Positions 31,482 through 40,514 are shown, counted from the stretch's first letter. The stretch: 50,942 nt of DNA from Acidobacteriota bacterium (GCA_013289685.1 JABCZL010000026.1:1-50942); one strand, 5' to 3'. The notes: a model not told the origin generated them from the sequence alone. Numbers and translations are program-made.

Positions 31482-33986
31482 TTACTTACGGCCTAGGAGG
31501 CGAATTCTGGAGGTGAAGGCGCGGCCTTCGCAGGCGCTGAAGGTTGGCTGCGGGTGGGAAGGGTCGATGACGCTGTTGACCACGAAAGGATTGCAGCGGC
31601 CGGTAATGTTGTCGAAGCCGCCGCGGAGGGCGAGGTAGTATCCGAAGAGGTGAAAGCGTTTTTCGAGCTGCAGGTTGACAGAGAAGTAATTGGGGAAGCG
31701 CTCGGCGCCCGGAGAGCTGATCAGTTGTTGCTGGTCGTTGAGGAGGCTGAAGGGGAATCCGGTACGGGCCTCCAGCGAGTAGGCGATTTCGAGTTGATGG
31801 ATTACGGGCAACTTGAAGAAGGGCAGGTATCCCCAGGAGAGGAAGCGGTTGGGCGTGTCCCAGGGAAAGGGGCCGGGCTGTTGCGGGCTGAGGATGGGGT
31901 TGTCGACGTTGAAGTCGAGGGCTTGATTGGAGCGGGCGCTGGAGCGAGTGTAGGCGCCCATGAGCGTGTAATTTTCGCGGAAGTTGTGGCGGAGGGTGAG
32001 TTGGAATGCGGTGTAGTGATCGTCGCGCGTGTTTTGGAGGAAGTAGTTGGTGCTGTCGCTGGGGGCGTCGTAGACGAAGCCGCGGGAGCCGCGCTTTTCC
32101 AGGAACTCGGCTTTGAGATAAATCGCGGCGGGAAGTTTCTGTTCGAAGCCGAGGCTCCAGTTGAGGAAGCGCGGGACTTGCAGCGTGCTGGAGTTGACGG
32201 CGAAGGTGGTGGTGACGGGGCCAGTGGTTACGACGCAGTTGGGCGGGGTGCAGGTGGAGTTGGGAACGGAGAAGAATGTGTCCTGGCGCGTGCCGGCGTA
32301 GGGGCGGGCGATGAGGAAGATGGGCGTGGCGTCGTAAACGAGGCCGATGCCGGCGGAAATTTTTGTGTTGCCGGAGCTGTCGAGGACGTAGGTTCCGGCG
32401 AGGCGGGGAGAGATTACGGCGTGGCGGACGATTTCGTCCCAGTCGAGGCGGATGCCGGGTTCGATGAGCAGGCGATCGGTGAGGAGCCAGCGGTCTTCGG
32501 CGTAGGCGCTGACTTCGGCGTTGTATTGGTAGTGCAACGGCGCGGCGCCGAAAGTGGAATACCGAGTGCAGGGGAAGGTGGAGCTCTGGATCGCGGTGAG
32601 GCATAGGTCAGGCGAGGTTGAAGGCTGAGTGTTGTTGCCGCTGAGGAACGAAACCGGCTGACGGGCAAATTCGGCGTCGTAGGAAATGCGGTCGAGATCG
32701 ACTCCGACTTTGAAGTCGTGGCGACCGTGCCAATGGCGCGGGGGAAGAAATAAGTTCGTGAGAGCTTGCCAGCGGCGGGCGTGGGTTTGGTCGGCGAGGT
32801 AGAAACTTCCGCCGGCGGTGTTGGGATTTACGTAGTAGGGGAGCGATCCGTAGGGAGTGAGCTGCTCGTTGTATTGATCGAAGGCGAATCCGGTTTCGAG
32901 GAGCTGGCCTCCGGCGAAGTAGTGCTGATCTTTGGCGCTGGCAACGTAGGCGGATTCGACATCTTTCGGATTCGAGAGTTGCGGGCTTTGGGGCGACAGG
33001 AAGGCGTACTGATCATTCAAGTGATTCACGAGGAAACTGGTGGTGAGGATGTTGCGGCTGGTGAGGTTGGTCTGAATTTTGGTGAGATTGCCGAAGCGCA
33101 GGACGTGATCGTTGTCCTGACCGACCGGAAGTTCGGTGTAGATGATGTTGTCGTATTCGCCGTCGAAGGCGTTGTAGAACCACATTTTTCCTTTTTCGAT
33201 GGGGCCGGAGAAGGTGAGGCGCGGAAGGAACTGGTCGAAACGCCATCCATGCTTGTTCTGCACTGAGGGGATAAAGTCGGTGGCAGAGTAGCGGAAGTGA
33301 TCGTCGCCGATGCCGGTGTTGAGGCTGAGCAGGCCGCCGGATCCTTTGCCATTCTCGGCGGGCTCACGCGCGGGTTCGACCTGAATGGAACGGAACGCGT
33401 CAGTGCTGACGCGGACCAGGAGTAGTCCGTTGGCAGGTTGGGTGACGTTGAAGCCGTCAAGCAGGGTGACGGTCTGGTAGGTTTGTGCGCCGGCGACGTG
33501 CGGCTGGCCGGCTTGGTCCTGCACCACTCCAGGAATGAAATTGAGGGCGTTGCGATAGTCGTGGGTCGTGGGAAAGACGATGTTGATAACGTCGAGGCCG
33601 CTGATGGTTTCCTGAGCGGAGACTTGAGCGGGATCGATGGCGGGAGGAGATTCGTGGACGTCGACGACTTCGCGGACTTCCCGCTGGTGCGAGATGGCGA
33701 CGTCGACGGTAGAGCCGGGTGTGAGTTGCACGCTGGGCTCGACGAGCGCGTAGAAACCTTCTTTTTCGACGCGGAGCTGATACGGTCCGGCGGGGAGCAC
33801 AGGGAAGGGGCAGCGTCCGGTGAAGTCGGTCTGGCAGTGGACGGCGGGCTGCGAAGGCGATTGCAGGGTGACGCGGGCGGAGGAGACGGCGACTCCGTTC
33901 TCGTCGGTGACAGCGATGGTGGGGGCTGGCGCGGATTGGGCCGCCGCAGTGGACAGAAGTGCGAACGTGAGGAGGAGAGCACGCAT
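31482..33986 (-). CDS. TonB-dependent receptor-like outer-membrane protein with N-terminal carboxypeptidase-regulatory domain
   Basis: 834 residues. Signal peptide 1-16 (LLLTFALLSTAAA-QS). Residues about 22-95 form a carboxypeptidase-regulatory-like beta domain (VAVSSARVTLQSPS, GPYQLRVEKEGFY). A plug-like region follows (DVINIVFPTTHDYRNALNFI, YQTVTLLDGFNVTQP near 165-180), then a beta-barrel made of many alternating strands to the C-terminus (AFTSRIRLLGRK); the final residue is not aromatic. This is the acidobacterial 'Oar-like' architecture, thought to import polymers or bind surfaces. No TonB box is obvious. Single-gene unit. Confidence 0.85.
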   Translation of the reverse strand: MRALLLTFALLSTAAAQSAPAPTIAVTDENGVAVSSARVTLQSPSQPAVHCQTDFTGRCPFPVLPAGPYQLRVEKEGFYALVEPSVQLTPGSTVDVAISHQREVREVVDVHESPPAIDPAQVSAQETISGLDVINIVFPTTHDYRNALNFIPGVVQDQAGQPHVAGAQTYQTVTLLDGFNVTQPANGLLLVRVSTDAFRSIQVEPAREPAENGKGSGGLLSLNTGIGDDHFRYSATDFIPSVQNKHGWRFDQFLPRLTFSGPIEKGKMWFYNAFDGEYDNIIYTELPVGQDNDHVLRFGNLTKIQTNLTSRNILTTSFLVNHLNDQYAFLSPQSPQLSNPKDVESAYVASAKDQHYFAGGQLLETGFAFDQYNEQLTPYGSLPYYVNPNTAGGSFYLADQTHARRWQALTNLFLPPRHWHGRHDFKVGVDLDRISYDAEFARQPVSFLSGNNTQPSTSPDLCLTAIQSSTFPCTRYSTFGAAPLHYQYNAEVSAYAEDRWLLTDRLLIEPGIRLDWDEIVRHAVISPRLAGTYVLDSSGNTKISAGIGLVYDATPIFLIARPYAGTRQDTFFSVPNSTCTPPNCVVTTGPVTTTFAVNSSTLQVPRFLNWSLGFEQKLPAAIYLKAEFLEKRGSRGFVYDAPSDSTNYFLQNTRDDHYTAFQLTLRHNFRENYTLMGAYTRSSARSNQALDFNVDNPILSPQQPGPFPWDTPNRFLSWGYLPFFKLPVIHQLEIAYSLEARTGFPFSLLNDQQQLISSPGAERFPNYFSVNLQLEKRFHLFGYYLALRGGFDNITGRCNPFVVNSVIDPSHPQPTFSACEGRAFTSRIRLLGRK

Positions 33987-34193
33987 GCGGGTCAGGGGTA
34001 TTTTACGGTGGGATGCGTTGGGGAGTCAGTTTGTTGGACCAGAACAAACCCCCACCCTTCGGCTGCGCTCTGTCGAAAAGACCCACTTCTCGCGCAAAAG
34101 ACGCGCGAGAAATGGGGCACCCGCATTTGTTGGAAGGTTTGAGAGAATGCGGGAGTTCACGAATTCCGAAGTCGCGCGGTTAAGGAATCTTGT
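33987..34193. other. Divergent intergenic region with family B repeat
   Basis: Between the divergent receptor and DUF2127 genes. It contains a family B repeat pair at 34047-34123. Promoters are not obvious. Confidence 0.5.
34047..34123. repeat. Hairpin repeat, family B (compound copy)
   Basis: CCCCCACCCTTCGGCTGCGC, then CCCACTTCTCGCG and CGCGCGAGAAATGGGGCACC. It joins a family C-like segment to a full family B hairpin. Confidence 0.75.
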
Positions 34194-34655
34194 ATGAAGA
34201 CCTCTGACAAGGTTTTGCGGGTGATTGCGGTGTTCAAGTTTCTTAAATCCGCAATGTTGATTGCGCTTGGAGTGGGAGCTTTTAGGTTATTGCACAAAGA
34301 TGTGAGGGAGATCCTCGAACATATAACGGAAGCGTTGAGGATCGATCCGGGGAACCGGTTTGTGGATGCGGTGCTGATGAAAGCGGAGCTTCTGCGTCCG
34401 GAACAGATTAAGAGATTGGGATTGGGCAGCTTTCTGTATGCGGCGCTGTTCTTGGCCGAGGGGACTGGTCTGTGGCTGCGCAAGCCTTGGGGGGAGTGGC
34501 TGACCGTGATTATCACGAGCTCGCTTATACCGGTGGAGATTTATGAAATATACCGGCATCCGGGTTGGGTCAAAGCTGGCGTATTCGTGGTTAATGTTGC
34601 GATCGTGGGGTATCTGATCTATCAGATTCGGAGTCGGAGGGAGATGTCGGAATGA
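34194..34655 (+). CDS. DUF2127 membrane protein
   Basis: 153 residues. About four membrane segments: VIAVFKFLKSAMLIALGVGA near 11-30, LGLGSFLYAALFLAEGTGLW near 75-94, WLTVIITSSLIPVEIYEIYR near 102-121 and AGVFVVNVAIVGYLIYQIR near 127-145. The FKFLKSAMLI start and the LFLAEGTGLWLRKPWGEWLT core are the DUF2127 hallmarks. Role unknown; family members are small inner-membrane proteins. AAGGAATC precedes the ATG. Confidence 0.85.
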   Translation: MKTSDKVLRVIAVFKFLKSAMLIALGVGAFRLLHKDVREILEHITEALRIDPGNRFVDAVLMKAELLRPEQIKRLGLGSFLYAALFLAEGTGLWLRKPWGEWLTVIITSSLIPVEIYEIYRHPGWVKAGVFVVNVAIVGYLIYQIRSRREMSE

Positions 34656-34682
34656 GGGCAGGGCAGCCGAGCTTTCCTGGGC

Positions 34683-34702
34683 CGCTTCGCTCAGGGCAGG
34701 CT
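34683..34702. repeat. Repeat family C
   Basis: CGCTTCGCTCAGGGCAGGCT between two converging genes. Confidence 0.75.
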
Positions 34703-34753
34703 CGCGAGGGAGCTCGTCCCCACACAAGCTCAACCCGGACCCTCACAACCACG

Positions 34754-37192
34754 CTACTCGCTGCGGAGGGCGGTCTGGGGATTGATCCTGGCCGCGCGTC
34801 GGGCGGGGATCCAGCAAGCGAAGAGGGCTACTGCGGCAAGGAAGAGGGGCAGCATGGTGAAGGTCACGAGGTCGTGGGGGTGGATGCCGTAGAGGAAGCT
34901 GCTGGAAAATTTCGCCACCGCGAGGGCGACTGGCAGTCCAAGCGCGATGGCGATTACGGTGAGCAGCATGCCTTGGCGGATTACTAGGCGTTGAACGGTG
35001 CCGAGTTGCGCGCCTAAGGCAAGGCGGATGCCAATTTCGCGGGTGCGGCGGCTGACGGAGTAGCTCATGACGCCGTAGAGTCCGACGGTGGCCAGCACGA
35101 GTCCGGTTAAACCGAAGATGCCGAACAGAGTGCCGGCGAGCCGAGGGAGAAAGAGCGCGCTGCGGAGATGTTCTTCGATAGTTTCGGGGTTGTACACGGC
35201 CATGGACGGATCGAGCGCGTGGATTTCGTGTCGGACGGCGTTGGCGATGGCGGCCGGTTTTCCGGCGGAGCGGACCAGCAGAGTGTAGCCGAGGAATGAG
35301 GGATCGCTGCCGGTACTTTGTGCGAGAGAACGAAAGAGGACGGGGCGAAGGTCTTCGCCGAGAGTTCTGGACTTGATGTTTTGGACGACGCCGATGATCT
35401 GGTAAGTGACGCCGGCTCCGGTGACGTGCTGGCCGATGGGATTTTGCTCGCCAAAGAAGTGCTCGACGAAGAATTGGTTGACGATGGCGACTTTGGGACC
35501 GCTGGCGGATTCATTGGCGAAATCGCGGCCGGCGATGCGCGCGATTCCAAGGGTTTCGAAGTAGCCGGGAGTCGCCATGAAGAGATCGACGGAAAGGTCG
35601 GGGCCGCTGGGTTGGGGCTGGCCCGCGGCGGAGAAGCTGTCGCTGCGGTTGCCGCCGGAGAGCGGAGCGCAGTCGGTGGCCGCGACCGAGAGTACGCCGG
35701 GGATGGCCGCCACGTTGTCACGCAATTGGGTGAGGAACTGAGTCGTGGCTTCAGGGGTGTAGCCGTGGACGCGGGGATCGACCGACATCATAAGCACGCC
35801 GGAGGAGCGGAAGCCGATGTCGATGCTGGCAGCGTTGCCGAGGCTGCGCAGGAAGAGTCCAGTGGCACAGAGCAGGACGAGCGACATCGCGATCTGGGCG
35901 ACGACCAGGACATTGCGCAGGGTCAGGCGGCGGCCGGGGCGGGCGAGCGCGTCTTCTCCGCGAAGAGCGTTGATCAAGATGGGGCGCGAGGCGATCCAGG
36001 CGGGGATGAGTCCGAAGAGCAGTCCGGCGCCGACGCTGAGAGCGAAAGTGTAGAGCAGGACGCGCCAGTCCACGGTGACGCTGAGGTCGAGAGGCACCGG
36101 GGCAGGGACGTGGAATGTCGAGAGCGCTGAGGTAGCCCACAGGGAAAGAGCAGTGCCGAGGACGCCTCCGCCGAGGGCGAGCAGAATGCTTTCGACGAGC
36201 ATCTGGCGCAGGAGTTGAGCTCGCGTGGCACCGAGGGCGATGCGAACCGCCATTTCGCGCTGGCGGGTAGCGGCTTGCGCGAGCAACAGATTCGCGACAT
36301 TGGCGCAGGCGATGCCGAGGACGAGCAATACGACGACGGAAAGCGCGGCGAAGAACAGCAGGATCCTGGACCTCTCGCGCCCCGGGAGAAGCGAGCCGGC
36401 CTGTTCAAACAGGAATCCGCCGCCCTTGTCGGTGTCGGGATAGCTCTTGGCGAAACGCCGGGCCAGGACGCCGAGCTCGGCGGCAGCTTGTGTTCGAGTG
36501 ACGCCAGGATTGAGGCGCGCGACGACGGCGACCCAGTGGTAGTCACGGGCGTCCCGGCTCGGGATGTTGGTCGCGAGTTGCTCGACGTTGCCGAGAGGAA
36601 TCCAGAATTCAGGGTCGAGAACCAGGTCGAGGCCGCGGAAGCCCGGCGGAGCGACGCCGACGATAGTGAATGGATGTCCGGAAAGACTGACCGATTTGCC
36701 GAGGACGCCAGGGTCGGCGTTGAAGCGGCGCCGCCACAACCGGTGACTGAGTACGATGACGGGAAGTTTTTCCTCGCGGTCGAGGAAACCGCGGCCGAGA
36801 GGCAGCCGAAGTTGGGCGACGTGGAAGAAGTTCGCGGTGACCGATTGTCCCCAGACTCGCTCCGGTTCGCCGTTTCCGCCGATGGAGGCGGGCAGAAGTT
36901 CATAGTAGGCAGCGACGCCGGAGAAGGATTTGGCCTGGTCGCGCACGTCAGTGTAAGTGGGCCATGAGAAATTGTTGCAGCACTCGTCGCCGTCGTGAGT
37001 GGTGTGGAGGGCTAGAAGCGTGGCGGGATCGCCGACGGGCGCCGGACGGAAGACGAAACGGCTCACCATGGAGAAGATGGTGGAGTTGGCGGCGATGCCG
37101 AGTCCGATGGAGAGGACGACGGCGAGCACGAAGCCGGGGGATTTGGAAAAGCGACGGAAGGCGAAGGTGAGGTCTTGGCGCAGGGCTGGCAT
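34754..37192 (-). CDS. MacB/FtsX-type ABC transporter permease (ADOP family)
   Basis: 812 residues. Two tandem halves, each a periplasmic MacB_PCD domain plus an FtsX permease domain. Half one: first helix FVLAVVLSIGLGIAANSTIF near 21-40, then a soluble domain with SGHPFTIVGVAPPGF, and helices from about 280 (ILLFFAALSVVVLLVLGIAC). Half two: NVLVVAQIAMSLVLLCATGL near 425-444, soluble domain, and helices near 685-800. The 'ANVANLLLAQAATRQREMAV' and 'SRRTREIGIRLALGA' loops are typical. No ATPase gene lies next to it; acidobacterial ADOP permeases often stand alone and recruit a distant MacB-type ATPase. Substrate unknown. Confidence 0.92.
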   Translation of the reverse strand: MPALRQDLTFAFRRFSKSPGFVLAVVLSIGLGIAANSTIFSMVSRFVFRPAPVGDPATLLALHTTHDGDECCNNFSWPTYTDVRDQAKSFSGVAAYYELLPASIGGNGEPERVWGQSVTANFFHVAQLRLPLGRGFLDREEKLPVIVLSHRLWRRRFNADPGVLGKSVSLSGHPFTIVGVAPPGFRGLDLVLDPEFWIPLGNVEQLATNIPSRDARDYHWVAVVARLNPGVTRTQAAAELGVLARRFAKSYPDTDKGGGFLFEQAGSLLPGRERSRILLFFAALSVVVLLVLGIACANVANLLLAQAATRQREMAVRIALGATRAQLLRQMLVESILLALGGGVLGTALSLWATSALSTFHVPAPVPLDLSVTVDWRVLLYTFALSVGAGLLFGLIPAWIASRPILINALRGEDALARPGRRLTLRNVLVVAQIAMSLVLLCATGLFLRSLGNAASIDIGFRSSGVLMMSVDPRVHGYTPEATTQFLTQLRDNVAAIPGVLSVAATDCAPLSGGNRSDSFSAAGQPQPSGPDLSVDLFMATPGYFETLGIARIAGRDFANESASGPKVAIVNQFFVEHFFGEQNPIGQHVTGAGVTYQIIGVVQNIKSRTLGEDLRPVLFRSLAQSTGSDPSFLGYTLLVRSAGKPAAIANAVRHEIHALDPSMAVYNPETIEEHLRSALFLPRLAGTLFGIFGLTGLVLATVGLYGVMSYSVSRRTREIGIRLALGAQLGTVQRLVIRQGMLLTVIAIALGLPVALAVAKFSSSFLYGIHPHDLVTFTMLPLFLAAVALFACWIPARRAARINPQTALRSE

Positions 37193-37300
37193 GGGATCTC
37201 TCGGTGATGAGCTTATCTACGGCGGCGGTGCGAGAATTGTTCCCAGGTTGAGCGAAATTGTCTGACGGAGGTGGGGGCGCGGGCGCTGGATCGGCAGCCG

Positions 37301-37350
37301 AGCTGCGCTCGGCATGGACCCTTCGGCTTCGCTCAGGGCAGGCTCGTGAA
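37301..37350. repeat. Repeat family C (two linked motifs)
   Basis: GAGCTGCGCTCGGCATGGAC then CCTTCGGCTTCGCTCAGGGC and AGGCTCG. The first part has the hairpin GAGC-TGC-GCTC. Confidence 0.75.
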
Positions 37351-37395
37351 GGCGCCCGTCCCCACATAACCTGCCCATCCCCACATAACCTTTTG

Positions 37396-37815
37396 CTAGG
37401 ATTTGGTGGCTAGGTACTGGCAGACGCGGAGGATGGTGTCGCGCTGGCCGTCGTTGAGGGTGAGGAATTCGAAGCCGTAGCGCAGGCCTTGACGATAACG
37501 CACGATAGCGCGGACTTTGATGGGATAGGGCGTGAGGGGCAGAGGAATTTCGAGAGTGACGATCTCGCCGGGTTCGAGGCTGCCGGTTAAAGTTGCGCCG
37601 ATGCCGTCCTGACCCATTTCGGTGGAGCGTCCCCAGCAGGAGCGGAATTCTCCCGCTTGAAACATCTTGACTTGCAGGCGGACATCTATGACGAAACGGG
37701 GAAAGCGGCGGGTGAAGGCAACTTTGCCGGCCGGCGCGCTGGCGGGCACGCGAGTGCCGCTTCCGGTGTCGGCGGCTCCGGCGGCAGCGGCTTGAGCTTT
37801 CTCGTCTTTACTCAT
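37396..37815 (-). CDS. PilZ-domain protein
   Basis: About 139 residues from ATG 37815 (MSKDEKAQ). The c-di-GMP binding motifs are visible: an RRFPRF-type RxxxR at about 36-41 and STEMGQDGIG near 65-74 in place of the usual D/NxSxxG; the latter is imperfect (a Gly-Gln-Asp-Gly turn), so binding is likely but not sure. It has only a disordered N-terminus (Ala-rich, residues 1-30) and the PilZ barrel. The start sits in a four-fold tandem repeat of start-codon modules (37810-37866). It follows the PstS-like gene by 78 bp on the same strand. Confidence 0.82.
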   Translation of the reverse strand: MSKDEKAQAAAAGAADTGSGTRVPASAPAGKVAFTRRFPRFVIDVRLQVKMFQAGEFRSCWGRSTEMGQDGIGATLTGSLEPGEIVTLEIPLPLTPYPIKVRAIVRYRQGLRYGFEFLTLNDGQRDTILRVCQYLATKS

Positions 37816-37866
37816 ACGACCCACTCATACAGACTTACTCACACGGACCTACTCATACAGACCTAA
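37810..37866 (-). repeat. Tandem 13-14 bp repeat carrying four start codons before the PilZ gene
   Basis: On the minus strand AGGTCTGTATGAGT, AGGTCCGTGTGAGT, AAGTCTGTATGAGT, GGGTCGTATGAGT. Starts are at 37856 (ATG), 37842 (GTG), 37828 (ATG) and 37815 (ATG, the real gene). Each of the first three is followed by a stop after 5-6 codons, TGA or TAA, close to or overlapping the next start. Confidence 0.85.
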
Positions 37867-37893
37867 CTCGATCGACTCGTAAAAATCGGCGTG

Positions 37894-38364
37894 CTAATTC
37901 CCGTGCAGCACGTAGCCGGGCTCGAGCGGCAGTTTGCCGGCGAGTTTGACGACTGCGACGCTGCTGTTGATGGCGTACACGTCCACGACGCCAACCGCGC
38001 CGGGGAGGGATGCGACCTTGTTGACCAGGTCTTCATCGGAATCGACGATCATGATTGCCGGATGACCCATGCGTCCGTGATTGGCGGTGGCGATGACGTC
38101 CTTCACCTGTGCCTCCGGGAGCTCATAAATCTTTTCCAGAAACAGCTTCATTTCCGGCGTGGACGGATTGCGCATGATGAACGTGACCGACTTGCCGTCA
38201 GGCCAGTGGTTGGTCTGGCCTTTGCAGACTTTCACGAAGTCCGGCAGGGTGATGGTGGACAGGGAGTTGGTCTTGTTGGAGACGAGCGCGAGATCGCGCG
38301 CGGCTGCCAGCGAGACGCTGGCTGCGAGAAATAGGAAGACGTTTAGGGCTTTTCGGCGAAGCAC
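37894..38364 (-). CDS. Small periplasmic PstS-like (phosphate-binding-like) protein
   Basis: 156 residues. GTG start with GGGAGAAAGC upstream. Signal peptide 1-22 (LNVFLFLAASVSLAAA-RD). The mature part reads LALVSNKTNSLSTITLPDFV then KVCKGQTNHWPDGKSVTFIM, RNPSTPEMKLFLEKIY and VASLPGAVGVVDVYAINSS, the pattern of the first lobe of PstS-like solute-binding domains, but it is only half the normal size. Such short forms are seen in several phyla; they may bind an anion without an ABC transporter, as no transporter genes are here. Followed by the PilZ gene. Confidence 0.75.
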   Translation of the reverse strand: MLRRKALNVFLFLAASVSLAAARDLALVSNKTNSLSTITLPDFVKVCKGQTNHWPDGKSVTFIMRNPSTPEMKLFLEKIYELPEAQVKDVIATANHGRMGHPAIMIVDSDEDLVNKVASLPGAVGVVDVYAINSSVAVVKLAGKLPLEPGYVLHGN

Positions 38365-38546
38365 ACGCTTTCTCCCGCAAGGCGGAAATCGGCCTCGCTG
38401 TGATTTTCGTGGAAACGGGTCACCAGCTCAACGTCACTAAGGTCACCTGTCTCTAGGGGGTAAAGCCAAAGGGGGCGGGGAAGGGCGCTTTTTTCGAAAC
38501 CGGGAGGGGGTGCTCTGCGTATCTGAGAGAGGGGACGGGAGGGGTT

Positions 38547-39026
38547 ATGTTCTGCAACCGGTGCGGGACCGAGACGCAGGCTGGCTTTGTGGTGTGTCCC
38601 AAATGCGGGCGGAGGCTTGGAGACCCGGTCGGCGGAGTGGCGCGATCGCGGCTGGAGCGGCATCTGCATACGCTGGGAATTCTGTGGATGGTGATCGGAG
38701 GGCTGTTTGTGATCCCGGCGGTGGGCATGATGGTCTTTGGGCAGGGCCTGCATTTGGTGATGCACGAGCGCGAGCCCTGGCCGGAATTGTTCCAGCTGAT
38801 GCTTTATGTTGCGGGTGGCACTTTCGTGATTCTGGCCGCGGGGGGAATGTGCGTGGGACTGGGGCTGATGCAGAGAGCCCCATGGGCGCGGATGGCGGGG
38901 ATCATCCTGGGGGCGCTGGCGCTGTTCCATCCGCCGTTCGGGACCGCGCTGGGAGTGTACTCGTTGTGGGTTTTGCTGGCGGATGAGAACGGGGATGAGT
39001 ACCGCGATTTGACGCGAGCGGGGTAA
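38547..39026 (+). CDS. Zinc-ribbon membrane protein
   Basis: 159 residues. N-terminal zinc ribbon MFCNRCGTETQAG-CPKCGRR (Cys at 3, 6, 17, 20), then three hydrophobic segments: LGILWMVIGGLFVIPAVGMM near 43-62, LMLYVAGGTFVILAAGGMCV near 83-102, and MAGIILGALALFHPPFGTAL near 114-133. GGAGGGG lies 3 bases before the ATG. Proteins with this layout are frequent in acidobacteria and have no known role. Confidence 0.8.
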   Translation: MFCNRCGTETQAGFVVCPKCGRRLGDPVGGVARSRLERHLHTLGILWMVIGGLFVIPAVGMMVFGQGLHLVMHEREPWPELFQLMLYVAGGTFVILAAGGMCVGLGLMQRAPWARMAGIILGALALFHPPFGTALGVYSLWVLLADENGDEYRDLTRAG

Positions 39027-39169
39027 GGGTGCGGCGGTTGATCTGTTGTGAAAGAAGTAACCCCTTCCGCGGGAATTCGCAGCATGTCCCGCCGGAGTGA
39101 GAGGGGGCTTGGCAAGAGGCGGGCGATAGGTTAGGCTATGCCTTCTCCTCACACGAGGAAATACCCCCC

Positions 39170-39391
39170 ATGACGAACCGTGTCAGCTACGCACCGCAGG
39201 ATTTCCAGAAGATGTGTAAGCAGGCAGAGAGAGACCACGAGTCGAAAAAACTGGTGGTATTGATGGAACGCGTGAAGCGGCAGATTGCGGAACGCGAGAA
39301 CCCCGGGCTGAAGACCGAGATTTCGAAGGTCGTCAGCACGGACTCCGGCTTTTTGCGCCTGCCCAGCCGCTCGGCTCCGTTCGAGAGATAA
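39170..39391 (+). CDS. Small hypothetical protein (73 aa)
   Basis: Highly charged, probably helical (DFQKMCKQAERDHESKKLVV). One cysteine. No domain recognised. The upstream sequence (ACGAGGAAATACCCCCC) offers a GAGGA site 9 bases before the ATG. Coding is likely from the amino-acid pattern. Similar short 'KLVVLMERVKRQI' proteins occur next to unrelated genes in acidobacteria, as far as I recall. Confidence 0.6.
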   Translation: MTNRVSYAPQDFQKMCKQAERDHESKKLVVLMERVKRQIAERENPGLKTEISKVVSTDSGFLRLPSRSAPFER

Positions 39392-39563
39392 CCACCTTAA
39401 AGATTTTCCGCATCAACGTTTTTCTGCATCCAATTTTTGAATTCGTGGGAGAGGAAAACTTTTCTTTTTCCATAAGTTGGATTTGCGCTAGAATGAGCGA
39501 GCTTTTTCGATTGACTCGGCTGCGGGCAGAGTCAGTCGAGTGCCTTCCCCCAGGAGGTAGTAG

Positions 39564-40007
39564 ATGTACCGGCCTTATCTGAGTCCCTCTGCGGACTCTC
39601 GTCCCTTTCGGGACGTGGAGTCCCAACTTCGCGATCTAACCCAGGATTTCACAACCTCTTTTAATACAGGGAATTACGACCACGCGGCGGGCTTGTTCGC
39701 CAGCGACGGTGAGTTGATGGCCCCGCGCCAGGAGCCCGCCTACGGTCAAAAGCCGGTGGAGCGGCTGCTGCGCCAGCTGGGTGAGGCGGGTTACAGCGAT
39801 CTGCGTATGGAAACCACGCGAGTGGAGCACTCCGGCGACATCGCGATGGAGGTCGGACGCTTCTCGCTGGTGGTGCGGAAGGCGGACGGAACGACGGTGC
39901 CGGAACGCGGGAAATATGTGAAGGTGTGGCGGAGACTGGGAGCATGGCGGCTCATGGCCGACTGCTGGAGCGGCAGTCCGCTGGCGGTTAGTGATCGGGC
40001 GGCGTAG
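39564..40007 (+). CDS. SnoaL-like / DUF4440 protein (NTF2 fold)
   Basis: 147 residues; CAGGAGGTAG precedes the ATG. The NTF2-like fold is visible: LRDLTQDFTTSFNTGNYDHA near 22-41, AGLFASDGELMAPRQEPAYG near 42-61, DIAMEVGRFSLVV near 91-103, and GKYVKVWRRLGAWRLMADCW near 115-134. This pattern is the DUF4440/ketosteroid-isomerase-like family; activity cannot be inferred. Single-gene unit. Confidence 0.85.
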   Translation: MYRPYLSPSADSRPFRDVESQLRDLTQDFTTSFNTGNYDHAAGLFASDGELMAPRQEPAYGQKPVERLLRQLGEAGYSDLRMETTRVEHSGDIAMEVGRFSLVVRKADGTTVPERGKYVKVWRRLGAWRLMADCWSGSPLAVSDRAA

Positions 40008-40097
40008 GGTTGAGGCGGATGGGCCGCAAGTTTCATCCGCTGCGGAATCGAGATCTGCACTTGCGGGGGCGGGAGCGCGGAGGTACGGTCGGAGAGC

Positions 40098-40304
40098 ATG
40101 AGCCAGGAACCAACGGCAACGCCTGCGGCGACTGATCGTGGGCATGGGGCGGGAGCGAAGACGGCCGATCCAATTCAGTGCAATCCGATTCAGTGCGATC
40201 CAGGGCAGTATTGTCCGAACTGCTCGACGAAGTTGCGGGAGAGCCGGTGCAAGTTGAAGTGTCCGCTGTGCGGGTTTTATTTGAGCTGTTCGGATTTTTA
40301 TTGA
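40098..40304 (+). CDS. Small cysteine-rich zinc-ribbon protein
   Basis: 68 residues; GGAGAGC lies before the ATG. The C-terminal 31 residues hold a metal-binding ribbon CPNCSTKLRESRCKLKCPLC followed by GFYLSCSDFY, and two more cysteines (QCNPIQCDP) lie upstream, for nine in all. The ending 'CPxCGFYLSCSDFY' recurs in acidobacterial short proteins. The nearly repeated ATCCAATTCAGTGCAATCCG region at 40168-40204 encodes the QCNPIQCD part. Function unknown. Confidence 0.7.
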   Translation: MSQEPTATPAATDRGHGAGAKTADPIQCNPIQCDPGQYCPNCSTKLRESRCKLKCPLCGFYLSCSDFY

Positions 40305-40308
40305 AAGG

Positions 40309-40336
40309 CAGCTATCAGCTGTCAGCCTTCAGCTGT
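40309..40336. repeat. Heptanucleotide tandem repeat
   Basis: CAGCTAT, CAGCTGT, CAGCCTT, CAGCTGT, directly after the 40304 stop. Confidence 0.85.
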
Positions 40337-40358
40337 TAGTAAAGTCAAAAACCGGATT

Positions 40359-40385
40359 TACGGCACGCCTTGAAGCCGTGCCCTT
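40359..40385. repeat. REP-like repeat, family A'
   Basis: TTACGGCACGCCTTGAAGCC then GTGCCC; one-base variant of 23732. Confidence 0.8.
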
Positions 40386-40514
40386 TTCAAGACAAGTTTT
40401 TCCGCAGCCTCTGGAGCTGTGCCCTTCCTAAAAAACTTCGCACGTCCTGACAGGTCTGCGTGGTTCCGACTACAATTAGGGGCGAGTTGGGGAAATCATA
40501 ACTAGGAGAAGATC

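Noticed and set aside
31554..32606. 350-codon open frame opposite the receptor gene
   Set aside because: Val/Gly/Glu-rich antisense shadow; no domain and no start signal.
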